Positions 53,936 to 62,757 of a stretch of DNA of 64,000 nucleotides are shown piece after piece (positions within the stretch are counted from its first letter, which is position 1; each line of letters opens with the position of its first letter). Below the pieces are notes generated by a model. That model saw only the letters and a program-made list of their open reading frames with translations. It was not told the DNA's origin and ran no database searches. The stretch spans positions 303,603 through 367,602 of the forward strand of contig NZ_WHNP01000001.1 in assembly GCF_009362735.1 (NCBI RefSeq). The letters run 5' to 3'. The position numbers and the translations under genes are program-made. The stretch comes from Paraburkholderia franconis (GTDB taxonomy: Bacteria > Pseudomonadota > Gammaproteobacteria > Burkholderiales > Burkholderiaceae).

Positions 53936-54406
53936 TTACGAGTCGAGCGAAGAGGTGCGGTTCATCGGCGCCGCACCCATCAGCTGCGTCAGGATCTTCA
54001 CGATCATCATGGGATCGACGGGCTTTGTACAGACGGCGTCGAAGCCGCCGGCGCGCAGTTCGTTGAAGTTGTCGTCGGTCTCATAGGCCGTGTACGCGAG
54101 CAGCGGCACGGACGCAGTCTCGGGCGACTCGCGCAACGTCCTTGCGACGGCCAGCCCCGACACGCCCGGCATCGCGACGTCGAGCACGACGCCGTCGGGA
54201 TGCCATTCGTTCGCGATCTTCAGCGCGTCGCAACCGTTGTAGGCGACGCGCGTGTCGAAGCCGGCGCTGGCGAGAAAGGCAGCCAGCGAGTCGGCTGAAT
54301 CGATGAAATCGTCCACGACGAGCACGCGCGGCGGGATCGAATGCGCGGCGACGCGCGCTGCCGTCCATATGTGATTTCGCGTTGGCCTGAAACTCGTGTG
54401 GCGCAT
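53936..54406 (-). CDS. Single-domain response regulator
   Basis: 156 residues holding one receiver domain at about 27-145. Acidic pocket D32/D33, phosphoacceptor D76 (VVLDVAMPGVSG), T106 (LAYTAY) and K128 (CTKPVD) are all present. There is no output domain, so it acts through protein contacts like CheY or a phosphorelay intermediate. The ATG at 54406 follows AGGGGGAG; the frame goes on to 54481 without support. No histidine kinase is adjacent. Confidence 0.9.
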   Translation of the reverse strand: MRHTSFRPTRNHIWTAARVAAHSIPPRVLVVDDFIDSADSLAAFLASAGFDTRVAYNGCDALKIANEWHPDGVVLDVAMPGVSGLAVARTLRESPETASVPLLAYTAYETDDNFNELRAGGFDAVCTKPVDPMMIVKILTQLMGAAPMNRTSSLDS

Positions 54407-54869
54407 GCTGCTCCCCCTGAATGGTCCGTCGCTGTTTGCGGCTGGGCGTCCTGTAAGCAAATGCAGCAACAGCCATTCCAACCTTGTGTCCGGCGATCAT
54501 CCGAAACCGGAATGAGAGCCGCCGCGCAGTGCCGGCAAGCGCTGGTTTCAGCGGACTCGCGCGGTTTCGCGATGTGCTTCATAACGCGTCGCGCATGCGG
54601 CGTGTTCGAAGCGTTGCGCATCCGTGTGAAAGTCCGTCATGCGGTTTGCAGCTTTTCCATCCGCGGAGCAGGGTTGAACCGGGGGCGACGGCTGGAGCGC
54701 GGAATGCTACGGAGCGGCGAAACGCCGTGCTGCAATGCACGGCTGCGTGTGTTGGCGAGCGCATAGTCAAAGGCCCGGCGGGCAACTTGCCATGCTACGA
54801 TGCCGTCATCCGCCGGGAGAAACCCAGCCCCGGATTGCATCGCACTTTCTTCGCTGCAGGAGGCTTGCC
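54407..54869. other. Intergenic region between the response regulator and a small hypothetical gene
   Basis: 463 bp between divergent genes. Several overlapping open frames on both strands have no recognisable character. It must hold both promoters. AGGAGG at 54858-54863 is the ribosome-binding site of the following gene. Nothing else seen. Confidence 0.35.
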
Positions 54870-55088
54870 ATGCACTTCGACTACAAGGGATTTCATATCG
54901 ACTGCCGGGCGAGGCACGACGAAGATGGCCACTACGTCGCCCAGGCCAGGCTCACTCGGGCGGCGACGGCGCATACGCCCGCCGAAGTGCATCAATCGGG
55001 CGACATCGATTCATTCGTCGACGAATCGGACGCGGTGACATGCGCGCGCACATGGGCAATCGAATGGATCGATGAAAACTGGGACTAG
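54870..55088 (+). CDS. Small hypothetical protein
   Basis: 72 residues, starting MHFDYKGFHIDCRARHDED. An acidic two-part protein with a beta-strand-like N-terminus and a helical C-terminus (ARTWAIEWIDENW). The ATG at 54870 has AGGAGG 6 bp upstream. Such KGYxI...ARxxxDGxY-type small proteins are frequent in Burkholderiaceae, but I do not know a function. Confidence 0.75.
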   Translation: MHFDYKGFHIDCRARHDEDGHYVAQARLTRAATAHTPAEVHQSGDIDSFVDESDAVTCARTWAIEWIDENWD

Positions 55089-55148
55089 CCGGACTGCTTT
55101 ATCGCCCCGCTTTCGCGGTCCCACGCCGCACGGAAGAGCACGCAATGG

Positions 55149-56048
55149 CTATTGCGCCGTTTGCTGGCGCCGATACTCGTTCTTCTTCATCTCCAGGTAC
55201 TCTTGCCGGTCGAGTTCGTGCAACTGGCGCTGGTACTGCTCGGTTGCATCGAACCATGTCGCGAAGCGTCGAGCCACGCGCTTGTCGGCGGGCATCGCAA
55301 GCGAAGCCAGATACGCGTCGATGGCGAGGTAGTAGCGCATCGTGTTGCGTTCGACGAGTCCGCGTACGCCGCCGATGTAATCGCCGTCCGGCGCCTTCGT
55401 GAAGCCCACTTTCCCGCTGCCTATCGTCGCGAGATAGGCCTTCATCGCGATGCGTCCCGCTGTGCCGAATCCATACGAGTAGGTGAGATGCAGGAAGGTG
55501 CGCCCATTGCCGATGTCGGCGGCTTCGAGCACGATGCGGTAGTCCTTCGTGCTGAGCGGTCCCGTCGCCGCGCTCAGATTGACCTGAAAGTAGTCGGGGC
55601 TCGTTGCCACTGAACGGTAGTTGAACTGCACACGGGATGTGTCGCCCAGTTCCTGTTCCGTCTTCTTGCCTACGTTCATGCTGATGGTCGCGCCGTTGCT
55701 GCCCGAAGACGCATGACAGTACTTCGTGTTCAGATGCAGGATCAGCACTTCGCACCAGTTGGCGGGGCCTTGCTGCGGATCGTTGAGCGCGCTGTTGACC
55801 AGCGCGAACGGATAATCGACGACGGCGTAGATATCGCCCTTCAGCGTGCTCTGCGTTTCTTCCGAGTCGAGATGGATCGGGCGATGAAACACGTTCGACT
55901 TGAGTTGCGGCGCGAGCGCGTCGTACTTGTCCCGGAGCGCCGTGGCGTTGTCGTCGGCCCATGTCAGCGCGCCGAGCGACAGGCCCAATAGCGCGAGCAC
56001 CATGAACGCAAGTCGCCTCGTGATACGCATGATCCGCTGAGTGCTCAT
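55149..56048 (-). CDS. Exported conserved hypothetical protein
   Basis: 299 residues with a signal peptide (RRLAFMVLALLGLSLGALTWA, cleavage near 31). The mature part is a single globular domain with a possible START/polyketide-cyclase-like arrangement (VDYPFALVNSALNDPQQGPANWCEVLILHLNTKYC; VQFNYRSVATSPDYFQVNLSAATGPLSTKDYRIVLEA; TFLHLTYSYGFGTAGRIAMKAYLATIGSGKVGF). Two Cys near 99 and 111 could pair. Periplasmic. No operon partner; role unknown. Confidence 0.8.
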   Translation of the reverse strand: MSTQRIMRITRRLAFMVLALLGLSLGALTWADDNATALRDKYDALAPQLKSNVFHRPIHLDSEETQSTLKGDIYAVVDYPFALVNSALNDPQQGPANWCEVLILHLNTKYCHASSGSNGATISMNVGKKTEQELGDTSRVQFNYRSVATSPDYFQVNLSAATGPLSTKDYRIVLEAADIGNGRTFLHLTYSYGFGTAGRIAMKAYLATIGSGKVGFTKAPDGDYIGGVRGLVERNTMRYYLAIDAYLASLAMPADKRVARRFATWFDATEQYQRQLHELDRQEYLEMKKNEYRRQQTAQ

Positions 56049-56261
56049 GACGGCGCTCCCGCTGACAGCTCAATGGCTGGCCAATCCGGCTGGGCAAATT
56101 TCGCACGAATATTAGCAGAGACGCGCTGAAATGCGGATGAGCCGTTCGAGCATAAAGGTGATTTAAACCGGCATTCATTGCAGCAACGTTCGTTCCTAGA
56201 ATGGCCTCCATGCGTTGACACCGTCACGCAACAGCCCTCGGTCAATTTTTTGGAGCACATC

Positions 56262-56795
56262 ATGGGACGTCTCAATAGCCAACCCCTCAGCGAAGCCACC
56301 GGCCAGGCCGCGGATCTTTTTGCGGGTATCAAGCGCGCTGTCGGCATGGTGCCGAATGCGTATGTCGACATCGGCACGAACAGCCCCGCTGCACTGCAAG
56401 TCGTGCTGACCACGGGTGACGCGCTGAGCAAAGGCTCGCTGTCACGCAAGGAAGTGGAAGCGGTCAAGCTCGCGATCAGCGGCGTTGCGGATTGTGATTA
56501 CTGTCTTGCGGCTCACTCGCTGGCGGCCCGCAAGGCCGGCATCGCGGCCGACGATATCGCCGCGCTGCGCGAAGGGCGCGATTCCGCCGACGCGCATCTG
56601 AATGCCATCGCGGCGTTTGCGCGCACGGTGTCCACGACGCGCGGCAGCGTGCCCGTCGAAGTCGTCGATGCCGTGAAGGCCGCGGGCTATAGCAACCAGC
56701 AGATCGTCGAGACGCTGCTCGCGATCGCCGACATCACGTTCACGAACCTGTTCAATCGCGTGAACGATACCGTCGTGGACTTTCCGAAGGTCTGA
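56262..56795 (+). CDS. Carboxymuconolactone decarboxylase-family (AhpD-like) protein
   Basis: 177 residues. The CMD domain contains the AhpD-type redox motif CDYCLAAH (C-X2-C-X3-H) near residues 77-84, so a peroxidase-related or thiol-oxidoreductase role is more likely than lactone decarboxylation. The ATG at 56262 follows TTGGAGC; a longer frame to 56178 lacks support. Stand-alone gene. Members of this group are commonly under oxidative-stress control; no OxyR site was identified here. Confidence 0.9.
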   Translation: MGRLNSQPLSEATGQAADLFAGIKRAVGMVPNAYVDIGTNSPAALQVVLTTGDALSKGSLSRKEVEAVKLAISGVADCDYCLAAHSLAARKAGIAADDIAALREGRDSADAHLNAIAAFARTVSTTRGSVPVEVVDAVKAAGYSNQQIVETLLAIADITFTNLFNRVNDTVVDFPKV

Positions 56796-57003
56796 CGCAA
56801 TGGCAAGCCGCTCGCGTCGAGCGGCTGCCATGTGCCCGTGACTGGCCATGGCCCGTCACGGGCATTGTGCGTTGATCGCGTATCGCTGCGCGGCCGGCCT
56901 TGCGTCTTCATGGTTTCATTTGTAGCGATTTGATTCAGCGCTCGGGCCGCAAAGGTTCGATCCGCTAGAATGAGGCTCGCTTTTTTCAACCAAGGAGATT
57001 CGC

Positions 57004-57408
57004 GTGAAATCAGTTGTTGCCCTGCTCGCCGCAGCCACGCTCGCGTCAACGGCGCTCACCGCTCATGCTGCATCGACGGAAAAGCTGCCCTCGGGCGTCG
57101 TCGTCGAACACCTGACGCAGGGAAGCGGCCCGCAGCCCACAGCCGCCGACGTCGTGCGCGTCAACTACCGCGGCACGCTCGCGAACCGCACGGAGTTCGA
57201 CAGCTCGGCCAAGCACGGCGGTCCGGCAGAGTTTCCGCTCGGTCGTGTGATTCCCTGCTGGACGCAAGGTGTCGCCACGATGAAAGTGGGCGAGAAGGCG
57301 AAGCTGACCTGCCCGGCCGCAACGGCTTACGGCTCGCGCGGCGTCGGTCCGATCCCGCCGAACAGCGATCTGACGTTCGAAGTCGAACTGCTCGCGATCG
57401 TCAAGTAA
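57004..57408 (+). CDS. Periplasmic FKBP-type peptidyl-prolyl isomerase
   Basis: 134 residues: signal peptide (VVALLAAATLASTALTAHAA, cleavage near 22) then one FKBP domain (VVRVNYRGTLANRTEFDSSAKHGGPAEFPLGRVIPCWTQGVATMKVGEKAKLTCPAATAYGSRGVGPIPPNSDLTFEVELLAI). The hydrophobic active-site residues of the family (Y, F, D, V/I, W, Y, F) are recognisable. The GTG at 57004 has AAGGAGA 6 bp upstream. Assists proline isomerisation in the periplasm. Confidence 0.94.
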   Translation: MKSVVALLAAATLASTALTAHAASTEKLPSGVVVEHLTQGSGPQPTAADVVRVNYRGTLANRTEFDSSAKHGGPAEFPLGRVIPCWTQGVATMKVGEKAKLTCPAATAYGSRGVGPIPPNSDLTFEVELLAIVK

Positions 57409-57683
57409 CGACCTCTCTTCGCGCAGCGCCCTGCCATTCCCACACGGTTCTATTGTGGCGGCGGCGCTGCGCTTGTTCCGCCTCGCATTCCACATCGTGA
57501 GGAGCGAAAGCTCCGGCGGCGCTATTCCCGTATTGAATCGTTTGATTATCGTTAACGCTGGTTGGCAGAAGGCAAATTGGCGTGATACCTAATTGGTCTT
57601 GCGGCGAGTCAGATGGACGATTGGGATTCTGTCACCAATATGAAAAACTGCGCGCTCAGAATCCCGCAAAAAATAAGATTTGC

Positions 57684-58196
57684 ATGACGGGGTATAGGGT
57701 GACCAGAAAACAAAGGGTGCTGTTCCTCTGCAGGGACAACGCAGCGCTTAGCATCTTGGCCGAAGCCTTGCTACGCGAGCTGGACGGATTGCATTTCGAC
57801 GCTTTCAGCGCAGGTCTCGAACCCGCCGACAAGGTTCACGCGGCGGCAATGGGAGAGTTGCGCCATGGTTTTTCCAGCCTGGAACTGCTCAATCCGAAGA
57901 GCTGGCTGGAGTTCACGAGCGAATGGGCGCCGCAGATGGACTTCGTCGTTACTTTGTGCGACGAGTCGGCGCGCGTCGACATGCGCGCTTTTCACGGTCG
58001 CCCGCAATTGCTCCACTGGACGCTGACGCCGTCCGCGCGCTCGGCTGCAGGCGCGTTCGAATACGCGTTCTGGCAGATATTGAAGCGCGTCGAAGATTTC
58101 ATCACCGCCGAACGCCGCCCTTGGCCGTCGTTGAAATTGCCGTCGGTTGCGCCTTGCGCGTCGGATGCGTGCGACCTGCTGATGAGCGGTCAATAA
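57684..58196 (+). CDS. Degenerate low-molecular-weight phosphatase/arsenate-reductase-like protein
   Basis: 170 residues with the ArsC/LMW-PTP fold pattern: VLFLCRDNAALSILAEALLRE in place of the usual VLFLCxxNxxRSxxAE. The nucleophile C16 is kept but the phosphate-loop Arg at position 22 is Leu. C92 (TLCDESA) matches the second Cys of thioredoxin-dependent ArsC, but the third (position 99) is Asp. Conserved HW (LLHWTL) follows. So it is either an inactive homologue with a regulatory role or a changed enzyme. The start is uncertain: ATG 57684 or GTG 57699. No arsenic genes nearby. Confidence 0.75.
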   Translation: MTGYRVTRKQRVLFLCRDNAALSILAEALLRELDGLHFDAFSAGLEPADKVHAAAMGELRHGFSSLELLNPKSWLEFTSEWAPQMDFVVTLCDESARVDMRAFHGRPQLLHWTLTPSARSAAGAFEYAFWQILKRVEDFITAERRPWPSLKLPSVAPCASDACDLLMSGQ

Positions 58197-58321
58197 AGCG
58201 GCCCAATAGCGACTCCGAACGACGGCTCAAAGCCGCAGCCAGGGAACGCGGCTGCATCGGGAACCTGATTTGCTTGGTCGGTCATGACCGGCACCGAGTG
58301 CTCACACAATCAGGGAACCCG

Positions 58322-59167
58322 ATGAAAGTCGAAGCCAATACCGAGGCCAGTCGTGCACTGCCGCACGACGGCACTGCCGAAGCCCATTTCTCCCACTATG
58401 CCGCGCCGCTGATCGACGGTGCGCTCGCTTGCGCGGCCGCGCTGCGCGCCAATCCGGACGCGGAAGTGCTGCACAAGCTGCGCGTGTCGTTGCGGCGCTT
58501 GCGTTCGTTGTTGTGGGCGTACCGGCCACTTCTCGACGACACGTTCGACGCGCAGCAACGCGCGCTTTTCAAGTTCTTCGCCAGCGCGGCCGGCAAGACC
58601 CGCGACTGGGACATTCTGATCAGCTTGCTCGAAGAGACAACCGACACGCAGGGTCAACCCCGCGAGGCGCTCGAAACAGCGCGTACGAAGTCGCTCGACG
58701 CGAGCCGCGAAACGCTTGCACACGCCAACGTAAAGAGCGCGCTGCGCGATGCGCTGAAGGAAGCGAACCGCGAATTGAATACCGCGCACGATCGCACGCC
58801 GCTGTCGAAGTTCGCGCGCAACCGGCTCGCGTCGGCGCAAAAGTCGATGAAGAAGCGCATGAAGCGCGCGGCGCATGCGAAGCGCTCGGACTACGCGTCC
58901 TATCACGAAGTGCGCAAGGCAGGGAAGAAACTCCGCTATCTGATCGAGTTCTTCGAGCCTGTGCTGAAGAAAAAACAGGTGAAGTCCGTCAGTTCGCTGA
59001 AGAAGCTTCAGAAGCGCTTTGGCGAGTTGAACGATGTCGTCGCGAGCGAACAGTTGTTGCGCGACAACCAGAGTGTGTTTTCCGACGAAGCGCTAACCGC
59101 TCGCGCGCTCGACTCGCTTGCGAAGGAACGCAAGCGCCGCATGCGCGCGGCAGCGAACTTGCTATGA
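58322..59167 (+). CDS. CHAD-domain protein
   Basis: 281 residues. The CHAD domain (about 30-270) consists of helical repeats with conserved His and basic residues: VLHKLRVSLRRLRSLLWAYRPLL and YHEVRKAGKKLRYLIEFFEPVL, which bind polyphosphate in characterised members. No N-terminal CYTH triphosphatase domain, so a stand-alone CHAD protein likely associated with polyphosphate granules. The ATG at 58322; only a weak AGGGAA precedes it. Confidence 0.92.
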   Translation: MKVEANTEASRALPHDGTAEAHFSHYAAPLIDGALACAAALRANPDAEVLHKLRVSLRRLRSLLWAYRPLLDDTFDAQQRALFKFFASAAGKTRDWDILISLLEETTDTQGQPREALETARTKSLDASRETLAHANVKSALRDALKEANRELNTAHDRTPLSKFARNRLASAQKSMKKRMKRAAHAKRSDYASYHEVRKAGKKLRYLIEFFEPVLKKKQVKSVSSLKKLQKRFGELNDVVASEQLLRDNQSVFSDEALTARALDSLAKERKRRMRAAANLL

Positions 59168-59354
59168 CGGGCGCAAACGATGCCGCTCGTGATGACGCGT
59201 CAATGCAGGAGCGTTACCGGGTAGCGCTCCAACGTTCACACGTCGTGTGTCATGTCAATAGAAATGCAACCGCGTTGCGACGCGATGGATGCGTTAAGGC
59301 GATTGCGCGGACCTTGCCGTTCCTGGGTGGGCCGCCCTGGCGCTCTGTGTCCTG

Positions 59355-59546
59355 TTAGCGCCCTGTTCGCGAACGCAGTGTCTCGCGCACGCGCTTCGCC
59401 GCGAAGAGCGGCACATAGTCGAGAATGCGTGCTTCGCGCTGATAGTCCTCGACGGCATCTGTGTACATCTGCGACACGACTTCTTCCGGGCTGTCCGTGG
59501 ATTCAGCAATTTCGTGCACGATCTTTTGCGAGTCGGCCGTCTTCAT
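59355..59546 (-). CDS. DUF3562 domain protein
   Basis: 63 residues matching DUF3562: IVHEIAESTDSPEEVVSQMYTDAVEDYQREARILDYVPLFAAKRVRETLR. A helical protein of a family common in Burkholderiales with no assigned function. The ATG at 59546 follows GGGAG on the minus strand. Isolated between the CHAD gene and a lipoprotein gene. Confidence 0.85.
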   Translation of the reverse strand: MKTADSQKIVHEIAESTDSPEEVVSQMYTDAVEDYQREARILDYVPLFAAKRVRETLRSRTGR

Positions 59547-59714
59547 CCGGGGTCTCCCATCATTCAGTCAGTAGTCGAGAGCTTGAATTGAAGAACACAC
59601 GGCCCCTCACTGCCAATAGAACTTCGCAATCGACGGGCCCGGACCGGTGCCGTTGTACCGCAGCGCGCGAAGAATGCCTGATTGATCAGACAGATAGCAC
59701 ACGTGCGCAAGAAC

Positions 59715-59749
59715 TTTTCCACAGGCCTGTGCACAGAAATTGTGGATAA
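59715..59749. other. Pair of DnaA-box-like sequences in opposite orientation
   Basis: TTTTCCACA (59715-59723) and TGTGGATAA (59741-59749, reverse of TTATCCACA). Both fit TTWTNCACA. A TGTGCACAG lies between. The intergenic context has no replication genes, so a regulatory or DnaA-titrating site is conceivable; chance is also possible. Confidence 0.4.
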
Positions 59750-59780
59750 CGCAGAGCGAATCGACGATGAAAGCTCGCCG

Positions 59781-60092
59781 TCATTGGCAGCCTTTCGGGT
59801 TCTCGGGGCCGAGCACCGTGATATAGCCTCTGCTCTTCATGCACGACTCGTACGCGCGTACCTTCGTGCATTGGCCACGACCTGAGTTCATCGCGACCGT
59901 TTTGCATTGTGCGATCGAATGGTCCATTGGCCCGAAGTCCATGTCGCTCGAACGGTTCAGCGACGGCGCGTCCGCACCCGTCGCCGAAAATTCGACGGGG
60001 CCCGTGTGCGTGCAGGCCGTGGCCAGCAGCGCGAGCGCTGCCGCCGCGAAACGTGCATGCATGAGGTGGCGGATGTGGGCGCGCATTGTCAT
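59781..60092 (-). CDS. Small cysteine-containing lipoprotein
   Basis: 103 residues. The signal peptide ends in ALLATAC with lipidation at C27. The mature part has three more Cys (CKTV, GQCTK, ESCMKSRGY, KGC), so intramolecular disulfides are probable. The ATG at 60092 follows AAGGAATTG. Function unknown; no recognisable domain besides the lipobox. Confidence 0.8.
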   Translation of the reverse strand: MTMRAHIRHLMHARFAAAALALLATACTHTGPVEFSATGADAPSLNRSSDMDFGPMDHSIAQCKTVAMNSGRGQCTKVRAYESCMKSRGYITVLGPENPKGCQ

Positions 60093-60177
60093 GATTCAAT
60101 TCCTTATTGATGACGCGAGCTCATAAGCGGCTGCGTCCTGCGAATGATCGGACTCGCATTGAAGAGCGCGATGCTTT

Positions 60178-60597
60178 TCATTCGCCGATCAGATGCAGCA
60201 CGATATCGCGTTCCTGCGGCCGCGCGCGATGCTCGAACAGATAGATGCCCTGCCATGTGCCGAGCACCATGCGGCCGTGTTCGACGGGGATCGAGAGCTG
60301 CACTTGCGTCAATGCGGTGCGCAGATGCGCGGGCATGTCGTCGGGGCCTTCCGTGTCGTGCTCGTATCGGCCGGGGTCTTCGGGCGCGAGCATCGCGAAG
60401 TGCCGTTCGAGATCGCGCTGCACCGAAGGGTCCGCGTTCTCCTGAATCAGCAGCGACGCCGACGTGTGCCTGCAAAACACCGTCAGCATGCCCATCTGCA
60501 TCGACTCGTCGCGCACGAATGCGGCGACCTCCGAAGTGAAATCGAACAACCCGCGAGCGCGCGCCCGCACGTTCAGATGTCGAATAGCCTGGCGCAT
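60178..60597 (-). CDS. YjbQ-family protein
   Basis: 139 residues of the YjbQ/UPF0047 family: VFCRHTSASLLIQENADPSVQRDLERHF with conserved His/Ser/Asn/Asp, and the C-terminal LGTWQGIYLFEHR. Family members have weak thiamine-phosphate-synthase activity but their real role is unclear. The ATG at 60597 follows CGGAGAAC; the open frame to 61050 covers unrelated DNA. Cytoplasmic, no operon partner. Confidence 0.92.
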   Translation of the reverse strand: MRQAIRHLNVRARARGLFDFTSEVAAFVRDESMQMGMLTVFCRHTSASLLIQENADPSVQRDLERHFAMLAPEDPGRYEHDTEGPDDMPAHLRTALTQVQLSIPVEHGRMVLGTWQGIYLFEHRARPQERDIVLHLIGE

Positions 60598-60804
60598 GAA
60601 TCGTTCTCCGTTGTGATGGGACATTTGTGAAATGCAATGCCTGCCGATGAGTTTACAGCGCACTTCGCGTTTCATCTTCTTCAGCGGGGCGAGTGGCGGC
60701 ACATCGATTGCTACGTTTCGCGCGGTCGATTTCGCTTTGCAAAAAAGGCTATGCTGGTGGTGCCGAATCGCTCGCCGTCGACCGGCAACTGAAAGGAGGC
60801 CGCC

Positions 60805-61071
60805 ATGGAACGCGACGAATTCATCGACGCGCTGAAGCGCGAAGGCTTCGCCGAAATCGTGACGGTGACACGCGATGCGCACGGCACGCTCGACGATCAC
60901 GCTCATCCCTTCGAAGCGAAAGCGCTGATCCTGCACGGCCAGTTGACGTTGCGAGTCGGCGATATGGAGCGCGTCTATAGGACGGGCGACGTATTTCATT
61001 TGCACGCAAACGAAAACCATTCGGAGCGTTTCGGGCCAGACGGTGTTCAATATCTGGTCGGCCGCAAGTGA
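60805..61071 (+). CDS. Small cupin-domain protein
   Basis: 88 residues forming a minimal cupin barrel: LDDHAHPFEAKALILHGQLTLRVGDMERVYRTGDVFHLHANENHSERFGPDG. The metal-site residues H, H, E and H are conserved in position. The ATG at 60805 follows GGAGG. Function unknown; possibly a sensor or small-molecule-binding protein. Confidence 0.88.
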   Translation: MERDEFIDALKREGFAEIVTVTRDAHGTLDDHAHPFEAKALILHGQLTLRVGDMERVYRTGDVFHLHANENHSERFGPDGVQYLVGRK

Positions 61072-61208
61072 TGGCAGCGGGAGTCTGCCATGCGTCGTGG
61101 CAGCCTGGCTGCAAGGTCCGCGTCGAGCCGTTAATATTTTTTGGACCGCGCGTTGACGCGCGATGCGCCTGCGCGTTACCGATCACTTCACTTTCGAGGA
61201 GGCCCTGA

Positions 61209-62066
61209 ATGACGACGACGCCCGTCTGGTTCATCACTGGCTGTTCAACCGGCTTCGGCAAGGAACTGACCCGCGCGGTGCTCACGCGCGGCTGGCGCTG
61301 CGTGGCGACGGCGCGCAACGTCGCGTCGCTTGCGGATCTGGCCGAGCCTGGCAGCGATGCCGATGCGCGTCTGCTGCGCGTGAAGCTCGACGTGACGGAC
61401 GACGCGCAGATCGCGGCCGCCGTCGATGCCGCGCAAGAGCGTTTCGGCGCGATCGACGTGCTCGTGAACAACGCGGGCTACGGCTATCAGTCGTCGGTCG
61501 AAGAGGGCGATGAAGACGAGATACGCGCGCAGTTCGACGTGAACGTGTTCGGCCTCTTCGCGATGACACGCGCGGTGCTGCCGGGCATGCGGGCGCGCCG
61601 CAACGGGCATGTGCTGAACATCACGTCGGTCGCGGGTCTCGTGGGCTTTCCGGGCTCGGGCTATTACGCGGCGACCAAGCACGCCGTCGAAGGCTGGTCC
61701 GATGCGCTCGCAACGGAAGCCGCGCCGCTCGGCATCCGCGTGACCTGCATCGAGCCGGGGCCGTTTCGCACCGACTGGGCAGGCCGCTCGTTGAAGCAGA
61801 CGCCGAGCCGCATCGACGACTACGCGGAGACGGCGGGCAAGCGCATGCAGGCGACGGCGCAAACCAGCGGCCATCAGCCCGGCGATCCGGCGCGCGCGGC
61901 CCAGGCGATGATCCGCATCACCGAAACGGACGAGCCGCCGCGTCACCTCGTGCTGGGCGCGTTCGGCGTCGATGCGGTGTCGAAGCGCCTGCATGCCGCG
62001 TTCGCCGATATCGACGCGTGGCGCGACACGAGCCTCGGCGCGGACTTTCCCGATGGCGCGAAGTAA
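61209..62066 (+). CDS. Short-chain dehydrogenase/reductase
   Basis: 285 residues, classical SDR. The NAD(P) motif TGCSTGFG is at residues 10-17, the NNAG motif in DVLVNNAGYGYQSS, catalytic Ser in LNITSVAG and YYAATK (Y-X3-K) near 154-160. The absence of an acidic residue after the second strand and CVATARN suggest NADPH preference. The ATG at 61209 follows GAGGAGG. Substrate unknown. Its stop abuts the stop of the convergent ABM gene. Confidence 0.92.
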   Translation: MTTTPVWFITGCSTGFGKELTRAVLTRGWRCVATARNVASLADLAEPGSDADARLLRVKLDVTDDAQIAAAVDAAQERFGAIDVLVNNAGYGYQSSVEEGDEDEIRAQFDVNVFGLFAMTRAVLPGMRARRNGHVLNITSVAGLVGFPGSGYYAATKHAVEGWSDALATEAAPLGIRVTCIEPGPFRTDWAGRSLKQTPSRIDDYAETAGKRMQATAQTSGHQPGDPARAAQAMIRITETDEPPRHLVLGAFGVDAVSKRLHAAFADIDAWRDTSLGADFPDGAK

Positions 62067-62741
62067 TCACTCAGGCCGTGGCGCGTCAGGATAGTATTGC
62101 GGCGCTTCGCGCCGGTCGTACATGCCGTAGTCGCGTATCACGCGCACGCTGCGCAACCGCGCGCCGTCGGGCAGTGCGAGCGTTTTCACGTAGCTCGTGG
62201 CTGCCTGCTCGTCGCGCCATGCGGTTAGAAGAATCACGTCTCCCGCTGTGAGCACGGCTTCGAATGCGTCCCACGAAACGAGGCCCGCTGCGTCGTCACG
62301 CAGGCCCAATGCGATCGCCACATCGTATGCGCTTGCCTGCTTCACCCATTCGGCTTCGCGGCGCGCGTCGATTAGTACGATTGTCGTCGCGTCGCCTGCT
62401 TGCGTTTCGTCGAGCCGCTGTTCGTCGATTGCGTAGCCTTCGGGTGGATGCGTGTCGTGCGTCACCTCGCCGACGCGCAGATGATAGTCACGCAACGTCT
62501 GCGCGCGTCCCTTCTCCTGCATCCCGTGATGCAGCGCTTGCGTGCGCCAGCGCACAAGCGCTTTTTCATCGCGCCAACCCGATAGCGACAGCAGCCACCC
62601 TTCGCGTGTGAGACTGCGATAGCGAATGTTGTCGATGAAACCTTCGATCTGCTCCACTTCGGGCTTCAGCCTCTTCGCATAGCTGAGATACGCGTCCCAT
62701 TGACCGGCGCGCGGATGCACTTCGAACAGCACTGAAAACAT
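62067..62741 (-). CDS. Antibiotic-biosynthesis-monooxygenase (ABM) fold protein, two copies
   Basis: 224 residues with a dimeric alpha/beta-barrel fold in duplicate: N-terminal MFSVLFEVHPRAGQWDAYLSYAKRLKPEVEQIEGFIDNIRYRS...LSLSGWRDEKALVRWRTQALHH, and a second weaker repeat with LLTAWRDEQAATSYVKTL. Such proteins are often quinol or haem-degrading monooxygenases or small stress proteins; no specific reaction is indicated. The ATG at 62741 follows GGGGAG. Lies 16 bp downstream of the RidA gene on the same strand. Confidence 0.88.
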   Translation of the reverse strand: MFSVLFEVHPRAGQWDAYLSYAKRLKPEVEQIEGFIDNIRYRSLTREGWLLSLSGWRDEKALVRWRTQALHHGMQEKGRAQTLRDYHLRVGEVTHDTHPPEGYAIDEQRLDETQAGDATTIVLIDARREAEWVKQASAYDVAIALGLRDDAAGLVSWDAFEAVLTAGDVILLTAWRDEQAATSYVKTLALPDGARLRSVRVIRDYGMYDRREAPQYYPDAPRPE

Positions 62742-62757
62742 CGTGTTCTCCCCGTAT

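Noticed and set aside
53801..54298. Protein with WNK/VEQ repeats encoded across the 9-bp repeat
   Set aside because: The frames merely read through a 9-bp repeat and then the antisense of the response regulator.
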